Of a DNA stretch of 64,000 bases, positions 11,405 through 27,187 are shown piece after piece. Every line of letters starts with the position of its first letter. Positions within the stretch are counted from its first letter, which is position 1. Below the pieces are notes generated by a model. The model was not told the origin of the DNA. It ran no database searches and saw only the letters and a program-made list of their open reading frames with translations. Origin of the DNA: Ceratorhiza oryzae-sativae (lineage: Eukaryota; Basidiomycota; Agaricomycetes; Cantharellales; Ceratobasidiaceae); contig JARWMV010000235.1 in assembly GCA_030998015.1 (NCBI GenBank), positions 806,001-870,000 on the forward strand. The letters run 5' to 3'. Position numbers and translations under genes: made by a program.

Positions 11405-13716
11405 TTAGCAATGCCATATTCCAAACGAATCGGACGACTCACTCAGAACGGGATAAGTAGTTACCAGCCGTTCCATGCATCGCTCCATCACTGCCAGCTG
11501 TTCCTCTTTTTGCCGCGCCCACTCCATTTGCCTAGCGAGCCGGAGCCTTGGTACTTCGCGCGTCAACACTTCCGCCACACAAACCCATGCCAGTCCGATG
11601 AACATGTGCATATACTTCATATCGACATCTGCTATGAGTGTTGCAGCCAGAACGGTCGCCGGCACGCCTCTGTACAGCGCATCCAGCTGAGCCCACCTGG
11701 AGAGCCGTCGGGCTGTATACCTCTAGGATCACCTTGTGAACCGACTGCGATCTCAAACTCGGCGAGAGCGCTATGAAGCTGGACGGTGGCGCAGTACGTT
11801 AGCGCTATACGGGTAGGGTTAATAGTCGGAGATGCGCTCGTAGTAGCTATACGAACTGTGAATCAACACAAGATATGCAAGCTCCTCCACGTTTCGAGCT
11901 ATCCGGACTGGCGGAAGGGTTTGTATGGATCGTACGACGGCACGGTCACAATTCTCGAATCGCGTCCACCACTCTTCTGAAACCGCTGGATCTGAGGGAC
12001 GTGCCCGTTATTCGGGGTACCAAACATAGTGCGAACAACTTACTGGCAACTCGCTCAACATCCAACTGCCCTGCGCAGGTCATAAGGGTCGCGGACTTCG
12101 CCAAGCACGCCTTGACATTATCTTTCCTCGCATCTGCAACTTCATATGAGAGCAAGGGGTCTAATAACGCGGCTATGGAGTAACTCTCGTCTGGCGCTTG
12201 ACCCTACCAGCCGACGTCAGTCATCGATTTGTAGTTTATCGGCTTGGCATATACCGTTTGAAAGTCAGCGAGCATCCGTGGCCACACGGTCGTAACGTCC
12301 AAAACATCGACTGAAGGCGGGAGGCCGTTCATAGCGGACCCTCCACCGTCCAAAATACAACAGCTCCTAAGATCCATTAGGTATTAGCGTGCCCTTTAGT
12401 AGTTGGCATGATGAAGCATACCACCACAGATTAATCGCTTCCCCGAGCTCGACAGGGTCGCGGGGCCGCCATTGCTCAGTGCCAAAGACTCTCTTCAATT
12501 TCTTCACTGGTGAATCCGGCTTGAAGATTGGTGAGCTGAGCTGGTTGATCCCGATTGAAACGGCGAATCGAGTGGCACTTGTGCAATGAACGTGCCCTTC
12601 TAGCAGTCGCCCTTTGATATAATAGTATAGGCCAACCATGCACATGGCCCTATTGTTTAATTTAGGTTACCGATCGGCTATTGTTTTGCATGAGATGGTG
12701 TCCTTACTGTAGGTGGTGCAGGCTATTGTAGCGTTTGCTCCCTTTTAAAGCTCTAGCCAAGTTTTCGTCTATTTCTTTTTTGGTCCGTTCCAAAAGGATA
12801 GGTTCCAAATACTTCAACGACTGGTCTTCTGTAAAGTGACATCCCTGAAAGCACATTCACCATTCAAGCGACAAACCATCGTCAAAACAGTCAACTCACC
12901 ATCAGCAGCATGGCATTTAGCAGCACGGGCAATACAGGCTCGCTAGCATCCGGTCGAAGGTTGCAATCACCCTGTCGGTGTGGAGCTCGAAAGCGCATTG
13001 TGCCTGACGCAGCACGAATTCCTCGAGCCTACCACCAGAGATTCGGTATGATTCAGCTATCACAGGGAAGCTCTAGCTGGCTGAAACCGCGAAAGACGTA
13101 CAATCGTTTGGTTTGGTCGGGTGTCGGCTCGTATGGTGCAGCGCTGGAGCGATTGGACCCATTTGACGACAGGCCAGAAGGGGATAGCTGGCTCGGGCTG
13201 AACAAGGTTGGAACAGACAAAGCGTTTCCGGGTGAGTCGGACCGGCCTCGGCTGTCTCCACTGCTGCTTCCCCCATACGCTTTAGACCCATTTGATGTGC
13301 CTTCAGCAGCCGGCGATGGATATGACGAAGAATGAGGCTTGGAAGAGGTTACAGATCCCCGGCTCTCGACCTCTTTGATTTTTGCCTCGAGCTCCTTGAT
13401 TCTGTCCTGGCGGACGATACACAGAGGTTGAATTTAAAAGAAAACGCGGGGTGGTGAACATCATACCTGGAGCTGTTGAGTTCTAGTCCGATAGGTCTCG
13501 TCTTCGTATTGGCATTGTCGGTTCGAAGCAAGGCATTCTTGACACTCGGGCTTTGTAGCGTCACATTTCTGTGATTCGAGTGCGCTCGGTTACAAAGACA
13601 TCGCTATGGTATAGGACAAAACAACATACTAGTTTCCGCTTCCTGCACACAAGACAAGCGCCATGTCTTGGGAGGATGTTGCTCGCAGGATCGACGATTG
13701 GCGCCGGTGGCTTCAT
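11405..13716 (-). pseudogene. Zn2Cys6 transcription factor (copy B), frames broken
   Basis: Tandem, same-strand paralogue of the gene at 8740-11003. ATG at 13716. The zinc cluster is intact (CLVCRKRK, KCDATKPECQEC, spacing CX2CX6CX6CX2CX6C) and is cut by a GT-AG intron at the same codon as in copy A. Middle-homology landmarks are retained (YYYIKGRLLEGHVHC, ELGEAINLWW, GLPPSV, TTVWP). Against copy A there are at least three frame breaks: about 13050-13085, about 12940-12960 and about 11656-11664. The last two are single-base losses relative to copy A, and the last creates an early TAG at about 11632. Downstream of each break the correct frame resumes and ends at 11405. Either a decaying gene or an assembly with missed bases; the call of pseudogene is provisional. 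Confidence 0.6.
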
Positions 13717-14211
13717 GTTGACGAGACACGAGCAGCAAGTAGTGGACTAGCAAAGATGATCGGCAATGTCTTTATTAACAGAGTTCAGGCTGAGCCCTGA
13801 CAACAAGAAGGCCAAGGAAAGCGGCGGTAAAACGGTGAGCCAGTCAAACTTGAATGCGATGCATGCCAGATAGGTGGCATCTCCGACAGCATCCATCTTC
13901 TTGATTCAAGCGCCCCCATCAGAGCTATGCTTCTCCATAAAAGAGGTGCCTCGAGGCAAAGAGTATAAAAATTATGACATAGGGGCCACAACGCAGAAGG
14001 ATGCTGCACAAGGTAGCCACCGGGGCAATCGTGAACATGATTACAAAAAGCATACTGCTTATCCTAACAAAAAAAAAAATACGATGTACTGTATCCGCAT
14101 CAAGCCTAAAACACGATAACCGAAAACGAAAGACAGACTACAGATCCTTCACGAATTAGTGAGAGAGAGAAAAGGAAATAGAGAAAAGCAAGGTATATAT
14201 CATTGCCACGC
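13717..14211. other. Intergenic region upstream of copy B and downstream of SPA2
   Basis: No gene seen. Contains an A9 run near 14070 and purine-rich sequence just after the SPA2 stop, as expected for a 3' UTR and promoter. Confidence 0.4.
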
Positions 14212-17061
14212 CTAGCCCAGCTTCATCAACTCTTTCATAGCCTTGGCGACTCCAAAGCTATTCGACGCCATCGTCTGCCGCTCGACCTTGGTTAGCTCTG
14301 GTTTGCCCTGGAGCTCACTCAGCCGGCCACACTGCTCCGTCAGCTGAGCGATAATCTCCATCCCTTGCTTCGCCTGGGCACGCGGCAGGCTCTCTTTGCT
14401 CACGGCAACGATACTCGACACAATCGTAATGATCTGCGACAAGTGCTCGTTGATCTCTGGACCTTGCGCACCGGTTCTGATCGCACTTAAAAGTGCTTGA
14501 ATCGAAAACGCGATAGATTCGGATTGGGCTTCGAGGTATGGCTGCGGAAGTCGTTGGCCGGATCCCTTTTTGCTAAAACAGGAAAATTTTCCATACCTTG
14601 AGCTCTTCCCATCCATCGTCTGGGTTTGAAGAATCTACAGGCGTGTCGAATATCGCGGGATTGGACGGGCTTCCGATGGAACTCGAGTCAGATCGTTTGG
14701 CATGTCCATTGAGTTCATCCTCGATATGCGCCCAGTTCCCGTTTCCCGCGTGGCTGTTCTTTCGCCCGTCGTCTCGCCTGACAAGCACCTCCCTTACCAA
14801 TGATGTCACGGTCGTCGACACATGGCTCGCGGCTGCATCAAGCAGGCTGACTGGCGAGGTTCCATAGCTCATGGCATGGGTGCGGGCTGCTGCGACGAGA
14901 TTACTCAACGTCGCGCGCAGGCGTTCAACGAGTTGACTGGCAGCCTCATGTTCGCCTGGTGATCGCCGGATGTACGACTCGACATCGTCTCCAATAGCGC
15001 TGACAGACGTCACAACAGACTTCATGGCTGTCAGGGCTGTTGATGGCGCGCTTGATCTGTAAAAACATGATTAAGTTTTGAGTAGTACTGCATGGCCCAG
15101 CCAACTTGCCGTGCAGCCATCAGCATAGTGTCCATCGCGCTTTGGAATGCGGTAATGTGCGTGTCGACGATTCCACCACGCTCCGAAATAGGCAGCTGGT
15201 CTTGCTTGGAGATATTTCCCGACTGTTGGACGTACAACTGCGAAGTAGCTACAGACCGCGATATTCAGCACTCTCAAAACGAGATGCGTTTCAATACAGC
15301 AAACACACCTTTGAGTCCTCGAAGTTCAGTCTTGGCCGCCTCGTACTTGCGTTTGTACTCTTGCATCTGCGACGACAGTTCTCGAATGGTTTGAGTGTCC
15401 GCATCCCGCTCGGCAGCCAGGTCGTCACGGCTTGCGGCCATTTCACGCAAGTCTTCGAGTAGCGTTTGCATCTCGCGTCTCAGCTGCTCAGTGGCTGCGC
15501 CATTCTTGAAACCCGTCAAGGATTAGCATAAGATCGCAATAAGCGGACATGTACGCACGGGTGCAGCCACGGGTTGCCCACTCTGGGCATCCTGAAGGTC
15601 CTCCTCCAACTGCTCACATCGCTCCCGCACTCGCACAAGTTCCGAATCTCTGTCATTCAACATCCGACGCAAATCTCGTTCCCTCTGCGCTCCCCAACTT
15701 GACTCAGCTTGCTTCACTCGAGCCAAAAACGGAAAGCAGACTTACGTCGGCAGCTAGCCTAGCCTCGTTCTCCATCGCGGCGATCCTATTCTGCATGGTC
15801 GCGATCTTGAACTCATAGTCCTTTCGCACGTCCTCGATCTCCGTGTTACGCCGTTCCCCACCGCCGCCTCCTTGGCTCGACGTAACGCTCACACGTCCAA
15901 ACGACATTTTTTCGTAATAGTCAGACGTGGCGCGACCGTTGAGACCGTTGGGCGCCGCGCCATCGTCACTGGTTGGGCTAAGCGGTGTGGACAACAGGCT
16001 AAATCCAAGCGCGTTGAGCCCACCAGAGGGCTTTTTGCTATGCCTGCCCACGTCTTCGTCGCTACCCGTGCGCCGAGCCGTGTCTTCACGATCGTCAAAG
16101 TCTTCGTCTTCAGTCCCCTCGTCGCGGCCATAGGGAACCTGGATGACCTCTTCTGCGATTGTGCTCTTGTTGGGTGTCACGTACGACGAAGACGCCATCC
16201 CGGACGGCTTATCCTGCGATGGGCGCCTCGTGACCTGCGAATCCTGCGATGGCCGACGAAACGGGCCTTCATCGCCCGACGGACGCCGCCTGACACCATC
16301 GACCGAGGGCTGCCGCCTAGGTTCATCCTCGGATGGCCTCCGACGAGCGCCATAGTCGTCCTGCGACGGCCTGCGCCGATCCGACCCACTCCCAGCACCG
16401 ACTCCGCCCAAGTCTCTCGATCCTTGCCTCATCGGCGCCCGTCCACCGACGAGCTCTGGCGTCGGGGGGTCATAGTCCGACTGGGGTGTGTCCGGCACCT
16501 CGGGCAACGTCTCGGGCTCCTTGAACTCTGGATACCTCCTCCCGAGCTCGTAAAAGACATCCGAGGACAGATCCTTGAACCGTATGGCGGGCAAAGTGGC
16601 AAGCTTTTGTCGCGCCTGATTTCGCTTCGGGTGGAAGTCGTCCCGAACGGGCAGAAACGGGGTCTCGGCTCCTTCGCCCTTTTCGTTCTTGTTCCGACGC
16701 ATGAGCTCATCGTATACGTCGGTGGAGAGCTCCTGGAACTGCTGCCGCGTGAGGCGGGTGAGCTTTTCTCGGGCATTTGCACGGGAGTTTTGGGGCTCTG
16801 GGAGCGACGGTGTGTGAGCGGTGAGATCCGCAGACGGGAGCAGCACGTACCCCTGAGCATATGGTCTTGGAGCGAGCGCTTGAGCTCTTCATAGTGTGTG
16901 CGCGCAATCGCGCGGGGGTCGCCGCCTTGTCCGTTGGGACCGCCGGGGCGGGGGCTCGCGCTCGGCGTTGGCCCAGCGCGGTACGAGTCGGAGCGATAGT
17001 TGCTGATCCCAGAGTAGGTCGTCGACGCCGACGGGGACGGTGCACGGCGTGGGGCAGCCAT
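14212..17061 (-). CDS. SPA2: SPA2-like polarisome scaffold protein
   Basis: ATG at 17061 (MAAPRRAPSP), stop at 14212. Exon 1 (16851-17061) joins to 16797 over a 53-nt intron. Residues about 50-150 carry the two Spa2 homology repeats: ARTHYEELKRSL, then NAREKLTRLTRQQFQELSTD and VYDELMRR, and RNQARQKLATLPAIRFKDLS with FYELGRRYPEF. These repeats bind MAPK-kinase and polarity partners in yeast Spa2/Sph1. A long disordered Ser/Pro/Arg-rich region follows (repeated RRPSQD/RRPSED-type motifs), then a coiled coil (about 15300-15830: IATMQNRIAAMENEA, LRRMLNDRDSELVRVRERCE, LRREMQTLLEDL) and a helical C-terminal domain typical of the family. It acts at sites of polarised growth such as hyphal tips. The promoter contains CACGTG at 17139-17144 and 17176-17181. 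Confidence 0.88.
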
Positions 17062-17182
17062 CTCGCACCAGCTCAAAAACGTTTATTCGGAAAACGGGCA
17101 GAAAACGGGCAGGATACAGCACAAGGGAGCGTTGTCTCCACGTGCACACCAATAAGTCTCTTTTCTACAGTATATCACGTGA

Positions 17183-21257
<4,075 letters not shown>

Positions 21258-21327
21258 CGCAGTGTCGACGCAGAGACCAGCCCGGATGTCGGCCAATAGA
21301 CAGTTACCGCTCGACACGTGAATGACG

Positions 21328-21340
21328 ATAGACCACGTGA
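21328..21340. repeat. Target-site duplication, left copy
   Basis: ATAGACCACGTGA. Identical to 21906-21918 and immediately outside the retrotransposon fragment. Contains a CACGTG core at 21334-21339. Confidence 0.85.
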
Positions 21341-21905
21341 GGGCTGTTCGCAATTGGCGCCACCACTCCGCACACGTTACGAGCTCACTTCCACGTCCCC
21401 CGATCCTTCGTTTACACCCGTTCCCTATTTCATTCGATGGCACGCGCCGCATACACTCCCGGTTAATCCAAATTATACTCGGACACGCCTTCTGCGGCGA
21501 GTACTGCGATCGGTTCGCGGTTCCAGAGGATTCCGGCTGCCCGTGCGAACGGGCGGAGTTGCAAACACTATGGCACGTCATGCTGGAGTGCCCTCTGCAC
21601 TCTGTAGCTCTGATAAAACCGAGGAGGGCGACCAAATAACTCCAGCGTCATGAACTCTTACAGCCATGACCAATTTTCTATCGGCCTCTTCCGCTTTTTA
21701 TAAATAATTTACTCTCTTTGCGCGCCCCACGCGCCGTCCGTAGATCCGAATTCATAGTCTCACGTCCCGCCTTTTCCTACCCGTAACTTTTTATCGTTCC
21801 AGGCTCCGCCTTTCTATATGTGCTTTAACTTTGCTCATGTAACGTGTTTTTATTTCCATACAATAGAACGAATGTAGCCAAAAAGAAAAATAAAGAATAA
21901 AAACA
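21341..21905 (+). mobile_element. 5'-truncated non-LTR (LINE) retrotransposon
   Basis: A 565-bp insertion bounded by identical 13-bp direct repeats. It carries an open frame (about 21322-21639) whose later part reads RLIQIILGHAFCGEYCDRF, then GCPCERAELQTLWHVMLECP: a cysteine/histidine segment (C-x-C ... H ... C) typical of the C-terminal end of the reverse-transcriptase ORF of fungal LINEs. The 3' end is A-rich (AAAAAGAAAAATAAAGAATAAAAACA) and abuts the right repeat, as in target-primed insertion. The reverse transcriptase and endonuclease domains are absent, so this copy is dead. No terminal inverted or long terminal repeats are seen. Confidence 0.82.
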
Positions 21906-21918
21906 ATAGACCACGTGA
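21906..21918. repeat. Target-site duplication, right copy
   Basis: Second copy of ATAGACCACGTGA, lying 56 bp upstream of the IFA38 ATG. Contains CACGTG at 21912-21917. Confidence 0.85.
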
Positions 21919-21973
21919 TTGCCAGTGGATATTTCTCGCGCTCCATCTCCCTCGTCCCTCCCTATCTCCCACC

Positions 21974-23357
21974 ATGGGCCTCTGCGACACATTTGCTGCC
22001 TTTGCGCGCGACTACTCGTGCACCAGTCTATGCCTCTCGGCTGTCGGTGCAGCAGTCGTTGCTGGCCTTGGATTTAGTTTTATCAATTTCCTGCTTCAGA
22101 CATTTATTTTGTCCGGACAGAACGCAAGTTTCGTTCAGGCTGTCTCGAGTCCACTACGCTCACCAAATTGTATTTCTAGCTGTCAAAATATGGCGCTAAA
22201 AAGGGTGCATGGGCTGGTAAGCTTCCCCCAAACCAAGCATATACGTCATTTTGCTCAACTGATACGTGTTACACCTAGTTGTGACCGGTGCGACGGATGG
22301 CATTGGACGCGAATTTGCGAGCCAGTTGGCCAAAGCTGGGTTCAACATCTTCATCGCTTCACGTACCCAAGAGAAATTGGACACGTTTGCCTCTGAGCTC
22401 CGTGAGTCTATGCCTCCGTCTCTCCCAAGGTCAAGCGAGCTAATTTATCTCACTAGAATCCAAGTATTCTGTCTCAACTAAAACTTATGCCATTGACTTT
22501 TCGAGTCGTGATGTCGCTGCATATGCTGGACTGGCTGAGGCGCTCGAGGGTCTTGATATTGGGGTACTCGGTGTGTATCCAAGCCTTGGTTGGGGCAAAT
22601 GAACTCATAAGCATTTCAGTCAATAATGTTGGCAAATCTCACGACATTCCGGCTGACTTTCACGAGATCCCTCTCATTGAACACGAAGATATTGTTGAGA
22701 TTAATGTGAATGCCACCATTAAAGTCACTCGTTTGATCGTGCCAGGCATGGTCGTTCGGTGTGTAGTTGCTTATAACCTGCGATCTGTATCATTTCTAAT
22801 CATTTATGCAGTCGCTGTGGTCTCATCCTCAACCTCGGCTCCTTTGCCGGCGCTGTCCCTTCGCCAATGCTCGCCACTTACTCTGGAACCAAGGCTTTCC
22901 TCTCTTCATGGTCCCGTGCGCTTGCCTCAGAGCTCGGTCCCAAAGGCGTCAAAGTTCAGCTCATTAATACATACTTTGTCGTAAGTCTCTCTGCATTGCC
23001 TTTTGTCACGCAATCCCTAAACCGATTGGCTCGCAGGTTTCCAGCATGTCAAAGATTCGTCGCGCGACCGCCATGATCCCCCTGCCCTCGACATATGTAC
23101 GCTCCGTTCTTGCCAAGATCGGTGTCCAAGGCGACTATACCACTCCGTACTGGGCTCATGGTGCCCTTGCATACGCCATGGGCTTTGCACCTACATCGTT
23201 CCTCATCAACTACACGCTTAGTGAGCTTAATCATCTAGTTGTAATCGAAATTATGAATTTGATCTGACCGACAATCATGCCAGACCTGCACAAGGACATT
23301 CGCCGCCGCGCATTGAGGAAGCGTGAACGTGAGGCTGCGGCCGCTAAAAAGGAGTAA
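21974..23357 (+). CDS. IFA38: Very-long-chain 3-oxoacyl-CoA reductase
   Basis: ATG at 21974 in good context (caccATGG); stop TAA 23355-23357. An N-terminal membrane helix (about residues 25-45, [18 protein letters not shown]) precedes a Rossmann short-chain dehydrogenase: TGATDGIG (NADPH binding), [19 protein letters not shown] with the catalytic Ser region, and the YSGTK active-site Tyr/Lys. The tail ends in a basic, Lys/Arg-rich ER-retention-like sequence ([12 protein letters not shown]). Six or seven exons, short introns. The enzyme performs the second step of each ER fatty-acid elongation cycle, reducing 3-ketoacyl-CoA with NADPH. Divergent from PEX1; without the retrotransposon and one repeat copy, the two start codons would be only about 138 bp apart. 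Confidence 0.9.
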
Positions 23358-24010
23358 CGGACTACTATGATGATGTGTACCACTAGGTAGATATTTGTAG
23401 AGGTGCCCAAATAGAGGTGCCCAAAACACTATTACGTTTGCTCTCAGCACCCTCGTTTGTTGATCTTTCCCCGCATGGTGGTTCGATTGTCGGTCCTGAT
23501 GTGCGGGCCGAGACTTTAGACAGAACGAGGGTGGCTACTGTCGCGCATCATTGGGGGTGCTCAACTCGTTCAGACCAGCGTCGAGCCCGATGCCATCCCC
23601 TTCGATCACGTGCCCCCCAGATGGCGATGTTTCGCATTCGGCCTCGTTGAAAGCACACTTCAAACAATAACACGAGGCTCCTCGATTTTTGAGCCATAGT
23701 GCCCTGACTTGGCAATTTCCCACTGATCCTTCCAAGTAATGACTCGACCTCCCCCGTTCGTCCGGCTGCCCCTGCCGCATTCTTTTGTCCTGCTTGACAT
23801 GAGGATTGAGGGGGAGCACGTTCCCGACAGTCTTGTGTTTGTGTAAAATGTGATCAGTCCTTAACACCTGGGGAACACGCGTGTTGGGCACGGCAGGCGG
23901 TGTCGCATGGGTCGTTTAAAATGGCTCGGTCTCTTCTCCTTGGGAATGACAACACCAACCCGACCTCTGTACGAGACACGACTCTTGTGCTCACGAGCTA
24001 CTTGACCACG
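23358..24010. other. Intergenic region
   Basis: Holds a CACGTG at 23607-23612 and a minus-strand open frame of 118 codons (23535-23891) with a Cys-rich piece (ASCYCLKCAFNEAEC). It matches nothing I know and I do not call it a gene. Confidence 0.35.
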
Positions 24011-24813
24011 ATGCCGCCGGTTGTTCACCTTATTCGCATGTCACTCTACACCTTTGTGTTCTTGTTCTCTATCATCTTGTTCTCGCTCACAATTGTGCGG
24101 CTGAATTACACCGACCGCAAGCGGGATCCTAGAGTTGATCCCTTGAGAGACGGGAAAGCATTTTACGGTACGCTGTATCTTTGGTGCGCACTGTAGAATG
24201 GTATATTGATATATGGATGCGCTATAGACCCGCCGATCCCTGAGCTCCTCGTTGCGTCATTCCTCACCATGTGCTTCGCTCCTTGGATGTGAGTCCGCCG
24301 ATCCCGATAGCCATCGACCTCGCTAACGACGTAAATCCCAGGATGTTTGTTCTTCACCGTCGATACGGCCATCGCGTTCTGAGCAAGACCTGGTTCGAGC
24401 TGTTGTGCTTGTTTGTCCTCTGGGCTCTGTGGCTCGGAGGTGCCGCATCCGCCGCGGTACGTTTCTATCCATCCCGTAACTGGATTACTTGGATTTTTGA
24501 CACAATGGTCTGTAGTCGCTCTGGCCGAATCTCAACTGGTGCCAGATCTACAAGCCCTGCCGAATCCTTGTTGGTACGTATTTTTTGGTTCGGTTATCCA
24601 AGTCGGTACTTGATGCATTTATGTTTAGCACTCATGGCATTTGCATGGATGGGTTGGGTGCTGCTCACTTTCCTTCTCGTTGGTACTCTCTTCGTCGCTT
24701 CTACTCGTGGGGCGTGGTACGACCACACACACGGAGACTGGAGCTTCGATACCCGCGGCTACGGAGCGCAAGATGGCCAGGGCACGAAGCACCGTACCTA
24801 CCCCCGATACTAA
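24011..24813 (+). CDS. MARVEL-like four-helix membrane protein
   Basis: I choose the ATG at 24011 (MPPVVHLIRM) because it sits at the edge of the first membrane helix; the same frame extends upstream to ATGs at 23900 and 23921. Exons joined by short introns (about 24166-24228, 24289-24342, then two more) give four hydrophobic segments: LYTFVFLFSIILFSLTIVRL, LLVASFLTMCFAPW, FELLCLFVLWALWLGGAAS, and AWMGWVLLTFLLVGTLFVA, with a WxxxxW-containing loop between helices 3 and 4. This four-helix plan with an aromatic third loop is like MARVEL-domain proteins found in fungal plasma membranes and vesicles. The cytosolic tail is Gly/His/Arg/Asp-rich. Exact role unknown. Confidence 0.65.
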
Positions 24814-25663
24814 ATAACCCATGGCGCACGCATTAGACTAGTCCGGACCCCTCATGACGTATTTATATTTGCATGTTCTGCTTTCTGGGATCTCGAAATT
24901 ACACCTTCACATTTGTTAATCGGAGGCTTGTTTTCATAGAGTACTATTTATTCAGTAATGAAATATGAATGTTCAATATTATTTTGGATTAAGATTTCTA
25001 GAACTACTCTTTGGCGAAGACTAACCCATTGCGGTTCAGCAGGTCGTTTGTTGAGAGTATTACTTATTTCTCTTTATACCCTATCTACACTCAGTTAATT
25101 GCCCACCAGATGCTTTAGTAGCGCATAATGAAGCTCTTCCTTTCCTAATAATGGTCTGGCAATACTTCACAAATAACGCAGGTATATGCGCTCGTTTGAC
25201 GCCCTCGGCACCCCGTGATGGGGTAAATATATATATAAATAGGTCCAAAAATAACCTGGCTTTCTTCAGATGCCACTCTCGCAAGGAAGGGCTTGGGCTT
25301 CGCATCCCCCCCCCCCCACCAACCACACACCCACACACACATGCGAAGATTAATAGTGTTTGGGCATGGAACGCCATACTCTGCGAGCGAATGGCCAGCT
25401 ACGGCACTCTATCCTTGGATGTTTTGGCTCTGCCAGAACCCCTGAAAGATTAACTCAGGCACGTGTATCAACTTGGATCCTATTTTTACCTGCCCACGTA
25501 CCTCCCTAGCCCTACACAACGAATTGCCTAGACATGTACAAGAGGAAACCACCAATTGATCAAAATCGACGCTCAATTTAATGCTGAAGCGAGTCCTAAT
25601 TTACGCCAATCATACATGAAGAATACCACAGCGCCCATAATAAAATACAATGACCACGAACGA
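24814..25663. other. Intergenic AT-rich region with C-run and CA microsatellite
   Basis: About 850 bp between convergent genes. A C10 run at about 25307-25317 is followed by a (CA)n-like stretch to about 25340. No gene seen. Confidence 0.45.
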
Positions 25664-26809
25664 TTAATGTCGCCAAGCTGGGGCATATTGTGCATCCTCA
25701 AGCCACCCGCTTATTCGGTCCCGAACATTTCCTAGTTCAGAGCTCGACACTCTATTCGAATGCTTGCCCATACCGCAGGGGGTAGAAGTTGTGTACCGAC
25801 ACCGACTGCGATTCCGATTGTGTGCCTCTCGTAGCCGCGAAATCAGTATGACGGCTTCGACTCCTAATCGACGTCCTTCTTCGAGACTTAGTCCGGTTCG
25901 CCGAGCAACCAGCTGATCCAGACATCGTTTCTCCCAGTCAATAATCTTCAGTTCGCGCGCTAGGATGTAGGAGTCGACCGGCTTCAAAAAGTTCTCCAGT
26001 TTTGGCAAAACCGCATTAAGCAGCCGCTTAAACCCCCATTTTACGCAAAGGGGCAATGCTAGGCGGTAGGTTTCATACGTAAGGTCCTCGACGGCATAAA
26101 ATCTACAAGTCGGATAGTTTCAGAAACTCAAAGTCATGGAGTGTCCACGAAGACGCACGGTGTGTACAAGAGATCCAACAAGGCTTCGAACTCGAGTTGG
26201 TTCACTTCATCCAAGTGGACCGCTAGCTTTGTAGCAGTTGGAAGGGTCGAACGCAAATCGAATCCCTGGCTATTGCAGATTCCAACGAGGACGGTTGAAT
26301 CCTTGATGATATGGTGGTGTATGTGATATAATGTGTCCTTTATCTTCAAGTCTATTAATTATTTACCTGACAAGGTTTATGCAACACTCGAAGTACCTGA
26401 AAGATAATTGACCCATCCGCGTAGTTGTATTTAGGATGGATCCTCGTTCGAGATATCCTCCGAGATGATGAGCGATCTTGCTTGTGGCACTCGTTGACTT
26501 CGAATGGCTGTACGTTACGAAAGAAAAGGGTGTTAGTGTGGAAAATATTCACACTATGTGAAGCCTGCAGGGAATACGTACGGGTGAATAAGACACTGTT
26601 ACGTAGCTTTCTCTGTCCTGGCCGCTAGGTTGTGTAAGAGTATTGGTGGAGGGGGTCTGCATTTCGCCGAGCCCTGTATCAATAGCAACTAGCTCCGCTG
26701 GTGGGTTGTATTTGGACGGCAGTGCTGCCACTCTCATCCCCGATCCGCCGCGTGAGGCCGGCGAGGAAGATTCATAAAAAATCGTTGGCTCCGACTCCCT
26801 TTCTATCAT
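25664..26809 (-). CDS. BTB/POZ-domain protein (copy 1)
   Basis: Likely ATG at 26809 (MIERESEPTIF); a further in-frame ATG lies at 26878. Stop at 25664. A low-complexity N-terminus (about 60 residues) is followed by the BTB fold: HPKYNYADGSIIFQV (strand and D-G of the BTB), then DTLYHIHHHIIKDSTVL, LDEVNQLEFEALLDLLY, and the post-BTB helices RLALPLCVKWGFKRLLNAVL and SYILARELKIIDWEKRCLDQ. These match the divergent BTB proteins multiplied in Agaricomycetes, in which the domain mediates dimers and, in some families, CUL3 ubiquitin-ligase docking. About four introns. A same-strand paralogue lies upstream at 27188-28457. Confidence 0.7.
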
Positions 26810-27187
26810 GGATCTCTCATCAAGATAAATATAACTTAAGAGGTGGCGGATACAAACCCACTGTCCAGTCTTCTGCAATGATTGGCTGTGGCTTTGCGTT
26901 TGCCCGAGTTTCCATCTCGCACTCAGAGTCGCTAAGATAGTAGGAAAACGGACAATCCTGCTTAGAGCAAGGTCCGAGGTGAGGTAACATTAGTCACCCG
27001 CAGCAAGCTTGGGTTTGTTTCCCCAAGGCAGTTACCGTAAAACGATGTGTCACTTTAGGGTGGGGCATGTGAGCCGCAGCATATATGCGGTGTTGATGCC
27101 TGTACGCCTTGATTGGCACAGTTTAATGCAAATTGCTTTGCATTCATATCAATTTACCATTATAGGGTACAAAAATAAAACTCGCGT

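Noticed and set aside
15872..16894. A 340-codon open frame on the plus strand
   Set aside because: Antisense to the SPA2 homology and Arg/Ser-rich region; a shadow of high-GC coding sequence with no recognisable domain.
21341..21905. A host gene between PEX1 and IFA38
   Set aside because: Flanking 13-bp direct repeats, A-rich 3' end and the LINE-type cysteine motif identify it as a retrotransposon fragment.
23535..23891. Minus-strand open frame of 118 codons with a few Cys residues
   Set aside because: No family recognised and no regular metal-binding spacing; not enough for a gene call.
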